A stretch of 32,674 bases of DNA from the NCBI GenBank assembly GCA_030628805.1, contig DAOVQG010000015.1:1-32674 (forward strand), given 5' to 3'. The translations under genes were made by a program, and so were the position numbers. Source of the stretch: JAGMDK01 sp023128695 (GTDB lineage: Bacteria > Planctomycetota > Phycisphaerae > UBA1845 > Fen-1342). Shown here in pieces: positions 14,852 through 21,754 of the stretch (within the stretch, counting starts at the first letter, position 1; the number at the start of each line of letters is the position of its first letter). The notes below the pieces were generated by a model. That model saw nothing but the letters and a program-made list of their open reading frames with translations. It did not search any database and had not been told where the DNA came from.

Positions 14852-16975
14852 TCACGAGATATCCAGCCACGTCAGCAACTCGGCCGACACATGGGAATCT
14901 CGGCCACGCTCATTGATTGCCTTCTCGCACACTGAAACCGCCACCGACGACGTGGCGACCATGACGATTCGGTCAAACCCCTTACCACGGAGCTTGGCCA
15001 AGTTGCCAGCCACGTCGGATTTGCCAGTCTCCACTTCGACGGCAACGCGCTCGCCGGGGCGCTCGGCCAGCAGGTCGATCGTGCCGTTGCCCTTGACCGA
15101 GTACTCGTGCGAAACGTCGTAGCCTTTCCGCTCGAAGTGCTTGGCTGATTTCGCGGCCCAGTACGCGTGTTCAAGGCTCGTGCGTGGACGCGGCCCCGAG
15201 TCAATGCCGAGGGACGAACAGAGAGAGCGTCCATCATCGGTCAGCCGGTTCAGCACGACTTGGCCGGACCGGGTAGCGAGTGGCACGGATTCGATGTGTC
15301 CCGCGGTGGCGAGGGATTGCCGGATGGCGTTACCGCGGCGACGCGAGAGATGGAGACGTTGATACCGTGATACGGTTGTGGACAGCGGCCGGGAGGCTAC
15401 GTCAGCCAGGAACCGTATCTCCTCTCGAGACATGGTCTCTTCGGGTGGATCAGATTCACGCTTATGAGGTGAGGTTGCCCTACTTCCTATCGTGCGTGAT
15501 TCTCTGGGGGATGGTGGGTGGGTATTCTCAGTTTGATGTTCATTCGGTTTTTTCTTTTTATCTGAGGACGGAACTGGCGAAACCTCTGTCCGTTCGGATT
15601 GAACAGCCGTATCCGTCGTGGACTCGCCGGAATAGGCTGCCATGTGACGCCGAATGGCGTCATCCGACACAGAGCCTTCCCGGATCGGGCATCGGGGGAT
15701 TTTGACCAGGAACGCTTCCGGATGCTCGTCCGCCAGGCGCACAACGGCAGTGCCAATTGGCAACGTGCTGAGGGCATCGCGTTGCTCTTCGGTCAGGTTC
15801 ATGGCGCCGGTCATCGTCTGCACGTCGGCGCGGAGCTTCTGACTGAGGGCCAACGTGGCGTACGAGTTCGCGAAAGCGACCTTGCTAAGCAGGGACGCCG
15901 ACTGGTCCACGAAAACGTAACCGAGACCGTACTGGCGGATCATTCGAATGGAGGTCTCCAAGACCGATTCCTTGGTCTCGATAGCTCTGCGTGCGAGAAC
16001 ATGATGGGCTTCTTCAAGAACAATGAGGTTGGTCAGTTGCGACCGCGGGCCCTGGCCCAAGCGGAACCTGTACAGGTACAGCGTCAGGGCCTCCGAGAAC
16101 ATGGCGCGGTCGGATGAGCTCGACAGACCGTCCATTTCGAGGACGACGTTGTGATCCAGTAGTTGCTCGACGTGAGAATTGTCCTGTGTGTTTACGACGG
16201 CGCCGAACTCGCCGTAGGTCATGGCGACGAGGATTCGCTCGGCCGAGGCCTGCCACATGGCGGCCCGCCCTTTGAGCTTGACCGTTCGCAACCACGCCAA
16301 CAGGTCGATGATAGTCGGCCACTGCGTCGGCATTCCGTCAAACACGCCGAACTTCGAGTACAGGTGATGCAGCCCGGACATGAGCAGACTGATGACGCCT
16401 TCCCCTCCAAGATAGGCGGAGGCGATGACCTCGATGGTCAGCTTCATCCAGGTACCGGGCTCGCAGCCTTTGGGAGGGATCAGCGGATTGAATCGAAACG
16501 GCGCAACCGACCGTCCGATCGTGTAGACGCGCAGATCCGGCTGGATCTGAAGCAGGTCCCGGTACCCGCGTTTCCAGTCCATGGCGACGACCTTGATGTC
16601 GCGGGCCATGATGCCTTGCATGAGTACGAACGTGAGGTTGGTTTTCCCCGAACCACTCCGGCCTGCAACGAGAATGTGCTCTTTCAATCGACCGCTTTTC
16701 AGAAGGAACGGGTACAACTCGCGGTGCCCGTACGAGACCTGGCCAATCCGCGTGTCACCGGACTTGGCGAACTGCCGCGATGGCGGCGGGAACGGAGAAC
16801 GATCAGGCTGGAAGCCGGTGCCAAGGTGCTTGGCGGCCAGCAGTTCGAGCGTTTGCTCGATGTCAGCCTTCCCATCGGCGTCCGATTGGGCCAGGTACAC
16901 GCGCCATAAGGCATCGATCTTCTTACCCAGGATCGGCTGGAGCTTCCGGCACAGTTCCTGAACCCGCAGCATCAT
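14852..16975 (-). CDS. HerA/DUF87-type ATPase fused to winged helix and nuclease-like domain
   Basis: A 707-aa protein. Residues about 80-450 are a P-loop pump ATPase: Walker A AGRSGSGKTN (104-113), Walker B LIVLEEAHH (317-325), and FVDQSA (355-360). After a low-complexity polar linker (450-515), a winged helix follows (about 515-590) and a PD-(D/E)XK-like domain at 600-707: GTIDLLAE (Asp634), VAVEVETGKSD (Glu647, Glu649, Lys652), then FDRIVMVATS. This arrangement is typical of archaeal plasmid and provirus proteins thought to act in DNA translocation or transfer with end processing. Its start overlaps the upstream gene (ATGA, 16972-16975). Convergent with the exonuclease gene. Confidence 0.85.
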   Translation of the reverse strand: MMLRVQELCRKLQPILGKKIDALWRVYLAQSDADGKADIEQTLELLAAKHLGTGFQPDRSPFPPPSRQFAKSGDTRIGQVSYGHRELYPFLLKSGRLKEHILVAGRSGSGKTNLTFVLMQGIMARDIKVVAMDWKRGYRDLLQIQPDLRVYTIGRSVAPFRFNPLIPPKGCEPGTWMKLTIEVIASAYLGGEGVISLLMSGLHHLYSKFGVFDGMPTQWPTIIDLLAWLRTVKLKGRAAMWQASAERILVAMTYGEFGAVVNTQDNSHVEQLLDHNVVLEMDGLSSSSDRAMFSEALTLYLYRFRLGQGPRSQLTNLIVLEEAHHVLARRAIETKESVLETSIRMIRQYGLGYVFVDQSASLLSKVAFANSYATLALSQKLRADVQTMTGAMNLTEEQRDALSTLPIGTAVVRLADEHPEAFLVKIPRCPIREGSVSDDAIRRHMAAYSGESTTDTAVQSERTEVSPVPSSDKKKKPNEHQTENTHPPSPRESRTIGSRATSPHKRESDPPEETMSREEIRFLADVASRPLSTTVSRYQRLHLSRRRGNAIRQSLATAGHIESVPLATRSGQVVLNRLTDDGRSLCSSLGIDSGPRPRTSLEHAYWAAKSAKHFERKGYDVSHEYSVKGNGTIDLLAERPGERVAVEVETGKSDVAGNLAKLRGKGFDRIVMVATSSVAVSVCEKAINERGRDSHVSAELLTWLDIS

Positions 16976-17580
16976 GGAGCACCACCCGGGTCATCGTCGA
17001 GAATCGACGCTTTTCGATGTGCGCTGAGGTACTGCTGGGCCGACTCGGGAAACTGCAGTCTGAGCCGCGAGACGTCTTTCCAGAGCGCCGTCCTTTCGCA
17101 CCGTTCTTCCTCGTACAGATCCTGGATGGCCTTGTGCTTGGCGTACGTCTGCTTTGAATTCGGTGGCCCAGCGTAGGCCTTGTGTTGGTAGATCGCGTTG
17201 ATTGCGGCACACTTGCCAAGCTCCATTTGAACGAGGTTCTCATCGTGGATCTCGTAGCGCCGGCGAATCTGGCTGATGACGTCATCGAGCCCAAGCCTGG
17301 ACGTGAGCTCTCTATCCGAGATCGTCGCCGTGACAGGATCACTTTCGGGAACGGAGAAGTAGCCGCGAACGATGACGTCTTCGATCGTCTGGATGCGGTC
17401 GGCAAGTTCGAATGGTGATGCCGAAGCGTCTGCACCGGATAGGCCGTGGGGCGATTCGTGCGATTGCTCCGCCGGGTTTGGAGACGGCAAGGCGTAGAGC
17501 TGATGGAGGCCTGCCTGATAGAAGTACGGTACATATCCCGCGCCGATGGCGGGTACATTCGAGGATTCGATTGGGTACAT
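16972..17580 (-). CDS. Partner protein of the HerA-type ATPase
   Basis: A 202-aa protein, MYPIESSNVPAIGAGYVPYF..., with GGGAGGTGG five bases upstream; the ATG 15 nt earlier sits before the ribosome site and is rejected. After an unstructured N-terminus, residues about 60-200 are helical and charged (DDVISQIRRRYEIHDENLV, HKAIQDLYEEERCERTALW). No known domain. Translational coupling to the ATPase suggests a subunit or adaptor. Transcribed from an archaeal-type TATA box. Confidence 0.65.
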   Translation of the reverse strand: MYPIESSNVPAIGAGYVPYFYQAGLHQLYALPSPNPAEQSHESPHGLSGADASASPFELADRIQTIEDVIVRGYFSVPESDPVTATISDRELTSRLGLDDVISQIRRRYEIHDENLVQMELGKCAAINAIYQHKAYAGPPNSKQTYAKHKAIQDLYEEERCERTALWKDVSRLRLQFPESAQQYLSAHRKASILDDDPGGAP

Positions 17581-17624
17581 TAGACCACCTCCCATGGTTC
17601 ACTTGGAAGTGGTAAATGCAGCCG

Positions 17625-17635
17625 AGTATTTAAGC
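17625..17635 (-). promoter_or_regulatory. Archaeal-type promoter (CGCAAAGC + TTAAATAC)
   Basis: GCTTAAATACT on the minus strand, preceded by GGCAAAAAACGCAAA as a purine-rich BRE. The box centre is about 50 nt before the ATG at 17580, leaving a ~24-nt leader with a strong ribosome site. It drives the HerA operon. Confidence 0.55.
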
Positions 17636-17689
17636 TTTGCGTTTTTTGCCACTGCTGAGTAGCGAAAGACACACCCGCGTGTCCCGAAA

Positions 17690-17707
17690 GCGCAAGCTTG
17701 ATAAGCA
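17690..17707 (+). promoter_or_regulatory. Weak TATA-like promoter, mirror of the HerA promoter
   Basis: CGCAAGCTTGATAAGCACGG resembles the divergent promoter's CGCAAAGCTTAAATACTCGG over its length. Spacing to the ATG at 17739 (about 38 nt) suits a short leader with GAGGTGA. Confidence 0.35.
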
Positions 17708-17738
17708 CGGATCCCTTTCCCCGCACTGAGGTGACATC

Positions 17739-17924
17739 ATGGATCCAGCAAGAGACCTAATCCTTGGAAGCATTGAAGCGGAAGCCAGACGAGAAGTGGC
17801 CCACTTGGCCGGCGAGTTCGCCCGCGCCGCATCCGCTGAGAAAGAGGAACTCCTCGCGGCGCTCGAGTATGAACGGTGGTTGGCTGACAGCTGCCGCGAA
17901 GCCACGGACCCGTCGGGCCAGTAG
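17739..17924 (+). CDS. 61-aa acidic helical protein
   Basis: MDPARDLILGSIEAEARREV... is nearly all helix (HLAGEFARAASAEKEELLAAL) and could form a small coiled-coil dimer. GAGGTGA lies five bases before the ATG. It diverges from the HerA operon and converges on the 17953-18147 gene. No family recognised. Confidence 0.5.
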   Translation: MDPARDLILGSIEAEARREVAHLAGEFARAASAEKEELLAALEYERWLADSCREATDPSGQ

Positions 17925-17952
17925 GACGAATCAAAACGGTGAGCAACACCGT

Positions 17953-18147
17953 TCACGGCACACCGGGCGTCAGGAGAATGTCGACGATCGCATCCTCAAG
18001 CTCGTAGTACTCGCAGCCATAGATGCATGCCTCTTCTTCTCGCCCTTCGCGGTCGTTCGAGGGGATCTTGATACCCTTGCCGGCCAGCATGTCCTCGAAT
18101 TCATCGAGGATCTGAATCGCGATCTCTCGTGCTTGTTCTTCGTTCAT
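17953..18147 (-). CDS. 64-aa acidic unknown protein
   Basis: MNEEQAREIAIQILDEFEDM... is acidic and helical, with a middle EEEACIYGCEYYELEDAIVD. The ATG is four bases after the stop of the preceding gene, with GGTGA just upstream. Last gene of the short-gene operon. Confidence 0.6.
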   Translation of the reverse strand: MNEEQAREIAIQILDEFEDMLAGKGIKIPSNDREGREEEACIYGCEYYELEDAIVDILLTPGVP

Positions 18148-18151
18148 CCTC

Positions 18152-18307
18152 TCACCCCGGGCGACCGCTCTTCGTAGCGGTTCTGGCCCGTATGGTGTGC
18201 TCCGGTGTTCCCGGCCTCTGTTGCAGCACTTGGATGTGCATCTCGCGGATATGGCTGGCGCCGTTCCTGTCCATGTATTCCAGGACGAGTGTTCGGACCG
18301 CTGCCAT
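18152..18307 (-). CDS. 51-aa helix-turn-helix-like protein
   Basis: Read directly from the sequence: MAAVRTLVLEYMDRNGASHI, then REMHIQVLQQRPGTPEHTIR and a short basic tail. The pattern (helix, IREMH..., GTPEHTIRAR) matches the core of a winged helix in which TPEHTIRAR is the recognition helix; the wing is missing or very short. It sits two bases after the stop of 18310-18576 and four before the next start, so it fits tightly in the operon. Confidence 0.55.
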   Translation of the reverse strand: MAAVRTLVLEYMDRNGASHIREMHIQVLQQRPGTPEHTIRARTATKSGRPG

Positions 18308-18309
18308 GG

Positions 18310-18576
18310 TCACCGCACCTCCTCCTCGGGCACGGGCTGCTTATCCGTTTGCTCCTCGATCATGTAAGCGAACGCTTTATCCAGGCAGTACTTCGCCAGT
18401 GAAATTTCGTTCCTCGAAAAACTGTTGGCGGACCGCCACTCCCCGCTGCTGTGCTTGTACCGTCGCTCCAGCGTGGCTCGGAGCATCGTTACGGCGCGAC
18501 CATTGACCGTCGCCTCGTTTTCCCACAGTGCACAGGACACCTGCCCCGCACGAAACTTCGCTTTCGGTAATCCCAT
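18310..18576 (-). CDS. Conserved-looking 88-aa protein of archaeal element type
   Basis: MGLPKAKFRAGQVSCALWEN... starts after GAGGTGA; the longer frame crosses the leader hairpin and is rejected. The pattern KFRAGQVSCALWENEA, then TMLRATLERRYKHSSGEW and LAKYCLDKAFAYMIEE, resembles small proteins I know from archaeal plasmids and viruses, beta-rich with a final helix and of unknown function (a nucleic-acid-binding fold is possible). Its leader carries a 10-nt-loop hairpin. Confidence 0.7.
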   Translation of the reverse strand: MGLPKAKFRAGQVSCALWENEATVNGRAVTMLRATLERRYKHSSGEWRSANSFSRNEISLAKYCLDKAFAYMIEEQTDKQPVPEEEVR

Positions 18577-18611
18577 CTTGTTCACCTCGAGACCTGCCGT
18601 CTGACGCGACG

Positions 18612-18639
18612 GGCCTCTTCTCGGCCCTGGGAAGAGGCC
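18612..18639 (-). promoter_or_regulatory. Leader hairpin with 10-nt loop (copy 4)
   Basis: A perfect 9-bp stem GGCCTCTTC/GAAGAGGCC with loop CCAGGGCCGA, ending 35 nt before the ATG at 18576. The stem sequence is unrelated to the other copies, but loop length and placement are kept. Confidence 0.6.
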
Positions 18640-18686
18640 TGGTGCCGCCTCGTTCTTGCCGACATGTCGGTGCGGCATACGCCCGC

Positions 18687-19256
18687 TCAGCCAAACGTCC
18701 TCGCGAACTCCTCCTGCTGTCGCTTCGCCCTGACCCCTCGCAGCCTGGCGATTTCGTCCTGGATTCGCCAGATACGGAGATGCAACCTTGCCAACGCCAA
18801 CATGTCCGAGTCGGCGATGTCGTCCAGCGTGATGGTGCCCTGCCGAAGGTGCCTGAGCACGAGACGCCTGGCGTCCACCCGCACGTGTCGCGTGGCAGTG
18901 CCAGCCATTATCAAAACGTCCTTGAGTTTCTCGCGTAGCCGCTCCTCCTTGTACCGTGCCTTGTCGAATGCCAGCATGCTTCGCTCGAAGTCGACCGTGC
19001 CGAATGCGCCCCAGTCCACGCCACCCGTCTCGTCGATGGCCGGGCGGACGCCACGTTGAGCCCCCTTGATGGGTAACGCGAGGATCGGTCCAAACTCCTC
19101 GATGTGCACGTGCCGTTCCAACTCCTCGGGATCGGCGAGTTCCTCGTCAGGGAGTCCCGGTACACTACCGTATCTCTTGCCACGCTCACGACGCAGCAAC
19201 GCCGATTCGGGGACGACCACGCCGTCCACGACCACGAAACTTGTTTCTTCTTCCAT
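18687..19256 (-). CDS. Unknown helical protein with VVVDG N-terminus
   Basis: A 189-aa protein starting MEEETSFVVVDGVVVPESAL, with GGAGGTC seven bases upstream. The N-terminal VVDG..VPESALLRR pattern recurs in the next two frames upstream (20080-20184 and 19818-20093), so this end has been duplicated. The rest is charged and helical: FERSMLAFDKARYKEERLRE, then TATRHVRVDARRLVLRHLRQ, ending LRGVRAKRQQEEFARTFG. The middle could be a DNA-binding helical bundle; no family recognised. Preceded by structured leader copy A. Confidence 0.65.
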   Translation of the reverse strand: MEEETSFVVVDGVVVPESALLRRERGKRYGSVPGLPDEELADPEELERHVHIEEFGPILALPIKGAQRGVRPAIDETGGVDWGAFGTVDFERSMLAFDKARYKEERLREKLKDVLIMAGTATRHVRVDARRLVLRHLRQGTITLDDIADSDMLALARLHLRIWRIQDEIARLRGVRAKRQQEEFARTFG

Positions 19257-19409
19257 GTTCAAGACCTCCGGCACGACCGCCTTGTGGCGGTTCGCCCGTT
19301 TTTCAGCGAACCGACCATGGACGAGCGGAGGACCCCTGAGCGAACCCCTCGATAAGGCTTTAGGCGAAGCCGACCCGAAGGGGAAAGCTTTACGATAAGG
19401 GGTTTGCGT
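19221..19409 (-). repeat. Leader repeat copy A (pairs with 20149-20336)
   Basis: About 189 bp, nearly identical to copy B, spanning leader, ribosome site and the first ~10 codons. On the transcribed strand it folds as P1 (6-bp-class stem at 19328-19333/19345-19350, 11-nt loop with GCTCA) and P2 (CGGTTCGC/GCGAACCG at 19288-19313, 10-nt loop TGAAAAACGG), ending 31 nt before the ATG. Further upstream AACCCCT (about 19397-19403) could pair with AGGGGTT to enclose the first part. Confidence 0.75.
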
Positions 19410-19426
19410 GGTCCGAAGCGGACCGC

Positions 19427-19648
19427 TCATCGCTGTTCCAAACGCAGTCGTTCCATGAAGGCTTCGGCCTCAATCATCGCCAACAACTCCTGCTTCACTA
19501 GCCGCTGCTCCTGGACGGTCAGCAGCTTGTTCAAGCCGAACCACGCCACGATATCGTCCTGATGAAGGATGACGCCTCGCTCGTCAGTAGGCAGTCGCCC
19601 CTGGCTGCGAATGAAATCCAAGATGGATCGAATCTTGTACCGGTTCAC
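19427..19648 (-). CDS. 73-aa helical protein, GTG start
   Basis: The start is GTG (MNRYKIRSILDFIRSQGRL): GGAGGT lies six bases upstream, the same layout as the ATG after copies A and B, whereas the longer ATG frame would cross the hairpin. Residues 5-45 look like a helix-turn-helix (SILDFIRSQGRLPTDER, DDIVAWFGLNKLLT), followed by a long helix to the end. A small regulator or DNA-binding adaptor is possible. Confidence 0.6.
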   Translation of the reverse strand: MNRYKIRSILDFIRSQGRLPTDERGVILHQDDIVAWFGLNKLLTVQEQRLVKQELLAMIEAEAFMERLRLEQR

Positions 19649-19679
19649 GTTGACACCTCCGGACGACAACCACACACGC

Positions 19680-19769
19680 GGCGGTTCGCCCGTTTTCACG
19701 CGAACCGCCGACAGCAAAGCGGAGGGGCCTTGAGCAGCCCCCTCGAAGAGCCTTCAGGCGGAGCCGACC
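19680..19769 (-). repeat. Leader repeat copy C (diverged)
   Basis: It shares the two hairpins with copies A and B. P2 is lengthened to 10 bp (GGCGGTTCGC/GCGAACCGCC, loop GTGAAAACGG, 19680-19709). P1 is fully paired (GAGGGG/CCCCTC, 19722-19744, 11-nt loop with GCTCA). GGTCGGCT and CGCCT blocks follow. P2 ends 31 nt before the GTG start. Sequence outside the helices has diverged much more than the helices. Confidence 0.7.
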
Positions 19770-19817
19770 TCACACCAGTTCAAGCCGCGGTCTGTGGCGA
19801 CGCATGTCAGGCGCCAG

Positions 19818-20093
19818 CTACGCCAAGCGCGTGATCCGCTTCGGTCCCAGTACGGCATCGATGCACTGTTCGATCTCACGGTGGCTAGACGTGCGCACGA
19901 TTTCGAACCCCTGCCGCATCAGCTCCAACTCCGGAATCCACCTACCATCGACTGATACCGTCACAAGGTCGTCGATCCCTTGATCCTCGGTCATCGTCGG
20001 TGCGGCATCGGTGTTCGCCTCGTACTTCGGAGCAGGTTCCAATTGAGTGGCAATACTTCGGTAAACGTCGCCGATCGAGTCAGAAGGTCCCAT
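19818..20093 (-). CDS. 91-aa unknown protein
   Basis: MGPSDSIGDVYRSIATQLEP... starts inside the end of the 34-aa frame, after GGGGGGG. Its second half carries VTVSVDGRWIPELELMRQGF, which parallels SFVVVDGVVVPESALLRR of the 18687-19256 protein, so they are probably related. It ends in a helix with REIEQCIDAVLGPKRI. An inner start at 19994 has no ribosome site. Function unknown. Confidence 0.5.
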   Translation of the reverse strand: MGPSDSIGDVYRSIATQLEPAPKYEANTDAAPTMTEDQGIDDLVTVSVDGRWIPELELMRQGFEIVRTSSHREIEQCIDAVLGPKRITRLA

Positions 20094-20184
20094 TTTGCCC
20101 CCCCATGCTGCCTTCCCATCGCCGTGTCACAGATTCTGGCATGAGCCCACCGTCCACGGCCACGAAACTTGTTTCTTCTTCCAT
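20080..20184 (-). pseudogene. 34-aa truncated duplicate of the 18687-19256 gene start
   Basis: MEEETSFVAVDGGLMPESVT... matches the first ~20 residues of the 189-aa protein and then diverges to a stop at 20080. It follows leader copy B with a perfect ribosome site, so it may be translated as a short peptide or leader cistron overlapping the 19818-20093 gene. The simplest origin is duplication of the leader and 5' end with loss of the rest. Confidence 0.55.
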
Positions 20185-20336
20185 GTTCAAGACCTCCGGC
20201 ACGACCGCTTTGAGCGGTTCGCCCGTTTTCCAGCGAACCGTCCATGTACGAGCGGAGGGCAGTTGAGCGAACCCCTCGATAAGGCTTTAGGCGAAGCCGA
20301 CCCAAAGGGGAAAGCTTTACGATAAGGGGTTTGCGT
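20149..20336 (-). repeat. Leader repeat copy B
   Basis: Nearly identical to copy A. P2 is at 20215-20240 with loop TGGAAAACGG; P1 at 20255-20277 has GAGGG paired with CCCTC and the same 11-nt loop. P2 ends 30 nt before the ATG at 20184. Confidence 0.75.
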
Positions 20337-20456
20337 AGCCCGGAGCGACAGCATGCATGACGCAGCACCCCGCGTCCGGAACCGCGTCGCACCCAGCCGG
20401 ATCAACCTCACGCCTCGGCAAAACGGCCTTTGTCCCCTCCTGTCCCCAGGCTGAAG

Positions 20457-20482
20457 TTCATATTGGATATAATTCGATTTAC
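20457..20482 (-). promoter_or_regulatory. AT-rich possible promoter
   Basis: AATTATATCCAATATG on the minus strand, in a GC-rich setting, about 120 nt upstream of leader copy B. It could drive the short-gene operon. On the plus strand the same bases read TATAAT, but no plus-strand gene follows. Confidence 0.35.
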
Positions 20483-20570
20483 GCAACCGGACGTAAGCTG
20501 CTGATGAGCAACGACTTAATCGCATCCTGATCGTTGCGTAATTCAGCGATTTCCCGCCTGCTGGCCCCGA

Positions 20571-20639
20571 ATTACAGCACGGTTTTCGGGGATATATGAC
20601 ACGGTTCTTGGCCATTTACAGCACGTTTTCTGGGGTATT
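20571..20639. repeat. Two direct repeats, TTACAGCACG(G)TTTTC-GGGGTAT type
   Basis: ATTACAGCACGGTTTTCGGGG begins at 20571 and TTTACAGCACGTTTTCTGGGG at 20615; the cores are 44 bp apart, about four helical turns. They may be an operator pair or iteron-like sites next to the replication-relaxation-like gene. Confidence 0.55.
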
Positions 20640-20797
20640 GGGATGACGGGCGGAGATCTCCAGAGACTCCGCCAAGTCGGAGCCCCCATGAACAACCGCT
20701 GTCGCTCGGTGTGCTCTCGGCTGCGGAGCCGGGCATGTCGCCTAGCGGAGATGTCGTGGGAATGGACGCCCCACAAATGATGACCACGCGGCGTCCG

Positions 20798-21754
20798 TCA
20801 GGAGTGACTCTCGGGCTCAGCAGAACCCTCACACTGACCACCGGAAAGCGGTGCCGCATGCGACAGGGTCTTTCCGATGATGGACTCCGGCGGAGCATCC
20901 AGCTTCCCGCCGCGCGCCCAGATGTCAGCCGACACGCCCTTGGCAAACATGCGGTCTTGATCTGTGAGCCAAACGAAGTCCGAGGGCGGCACCTCTTGAA
21001 CGAGCCGGCAAAGTGCCGCCAGCCGAGCAGGCGTATGCGCCAGAAACAGGAGGCGGAACCCGTTCAGCACGCAATCCCAGAGATCCTGGTAACGCTTATA
21101 GCCGGTGACCCGGAAGTACTGCTGATAGTTGATGACCTTCGTCCGAATGTCCTTCGCACCACGCCGGCCGCTCGCCAGCGTCTCGGACCCCCTGTCCACC
21201 TCGAGGAAGAAGAGAAGCGCCTTACCGCTCTTGTGGTCTCTCAGCGTGAACACGCCATCGGGGATGAACGGAACCGGCTTGCCACCAGATTCGGCTGGGG
21301 GCACACGGTCAGCGACGAAACGCCTGCCGTCGGGGCCTCGTTCCAGGAACGGAGACTCAGAGGACAAAAACGTCGTGCTTAGCCGTGGGAAGGTCCTCTC
21401 GAGGTGCACCAAGTGGATCCGAAACCAGTTGATTGCGAGCAAGTGCTCCGAGCAGCGAATTCCATCGGCAGCTACTTCGTCCCTGGGCACGCTGCGTCCG
21501 AGCGTCCCGTCCGCCCGCAGCGAGTCGATGCCTCGTTCCGTCAGTGAGACCCAGCGCTCCGGTCGCCCCCGACCGCCGGCGACTGCCGGGGTCCGTTCCG
21601 TTGCCAGCGCGGCTTTCGTGAGCTTGCCCACGCGATTTCGTGCCGCCGGTTTGCCCACGGCACAAAGCGCCGCGATCTGGCTGACTGTCAACAGGCGATA
21701 CTCAGCGAGGGAGACCAAGAGCTCCCGGTCGTTCTTGTTCAGCTTGTTCGCCAT
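20798..21754 (-). CDS. Replication-relaxation-like protein
   Basis: A 318-aa protein starting MANKLNKNDRELLVSLAEYR, with GGAGGA upstream. The N-terminal winged helix (LLTVSQIAALCAVGKPAARNRVGKL, wing with GRGRPERWVSLTERG) is followed by CSEHLLAINWFRIHL, then FIPDGVFTLRD and ALLFFLEVDRGSETL. The P-D-G ... E-x-D pattern is typical of the replication-relaxation family found with plasmids and conjugative elements and resembles a nuclease core. The C-terminal 60 residues are less conserved in type. It probably belongs to a mobile element. It is the boundary gene between the central block and the right flank. Confidence 0.75.
   Translation of the reverse strand: MANKLNKNDRELLVSLAEYRLLTVSQIAALCAVGKPAARNRVGKLTKAALATERTPAVAGGRGRPERWVSLTERGIDSLRADGTLGRSVPRDEVAADGIRCSEHLLAINWFRIHLVHLERTFPRLSTTFLSSESPFLERGPDGRRFVADRVPPAESGGKPVPFIPDGVFTLRDHKSGKALLFFLEVDRGSETLASGRRGAKDIRTKVINYQQYFRVTGYKRYQDLWDCVLNGFRLLFLAHTPARLAALCRLVQEVPPSDFVWLTDQDRMFAKGVSADIWARGGKLDAPPESIIGKTLSHAAPLSGGQCEGSAEPESHS

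Larger units (their letters stand above)
20337..20797. other. Gene-free stretch at the right edge of the central block
   Basis: No gene is supported. It holds an AT-rich box (20457-20482) and a pair of direct repeats (20571-20639), each listed separately. Confidence 0.5.

Noticed and set aside
19221..20336. Integron attC sites
   Set aside because: The hairpins precede rather than follow the genes, lack the conserved attC core (RYYYAAC/GTTRRRY), and no integron integrase is present.
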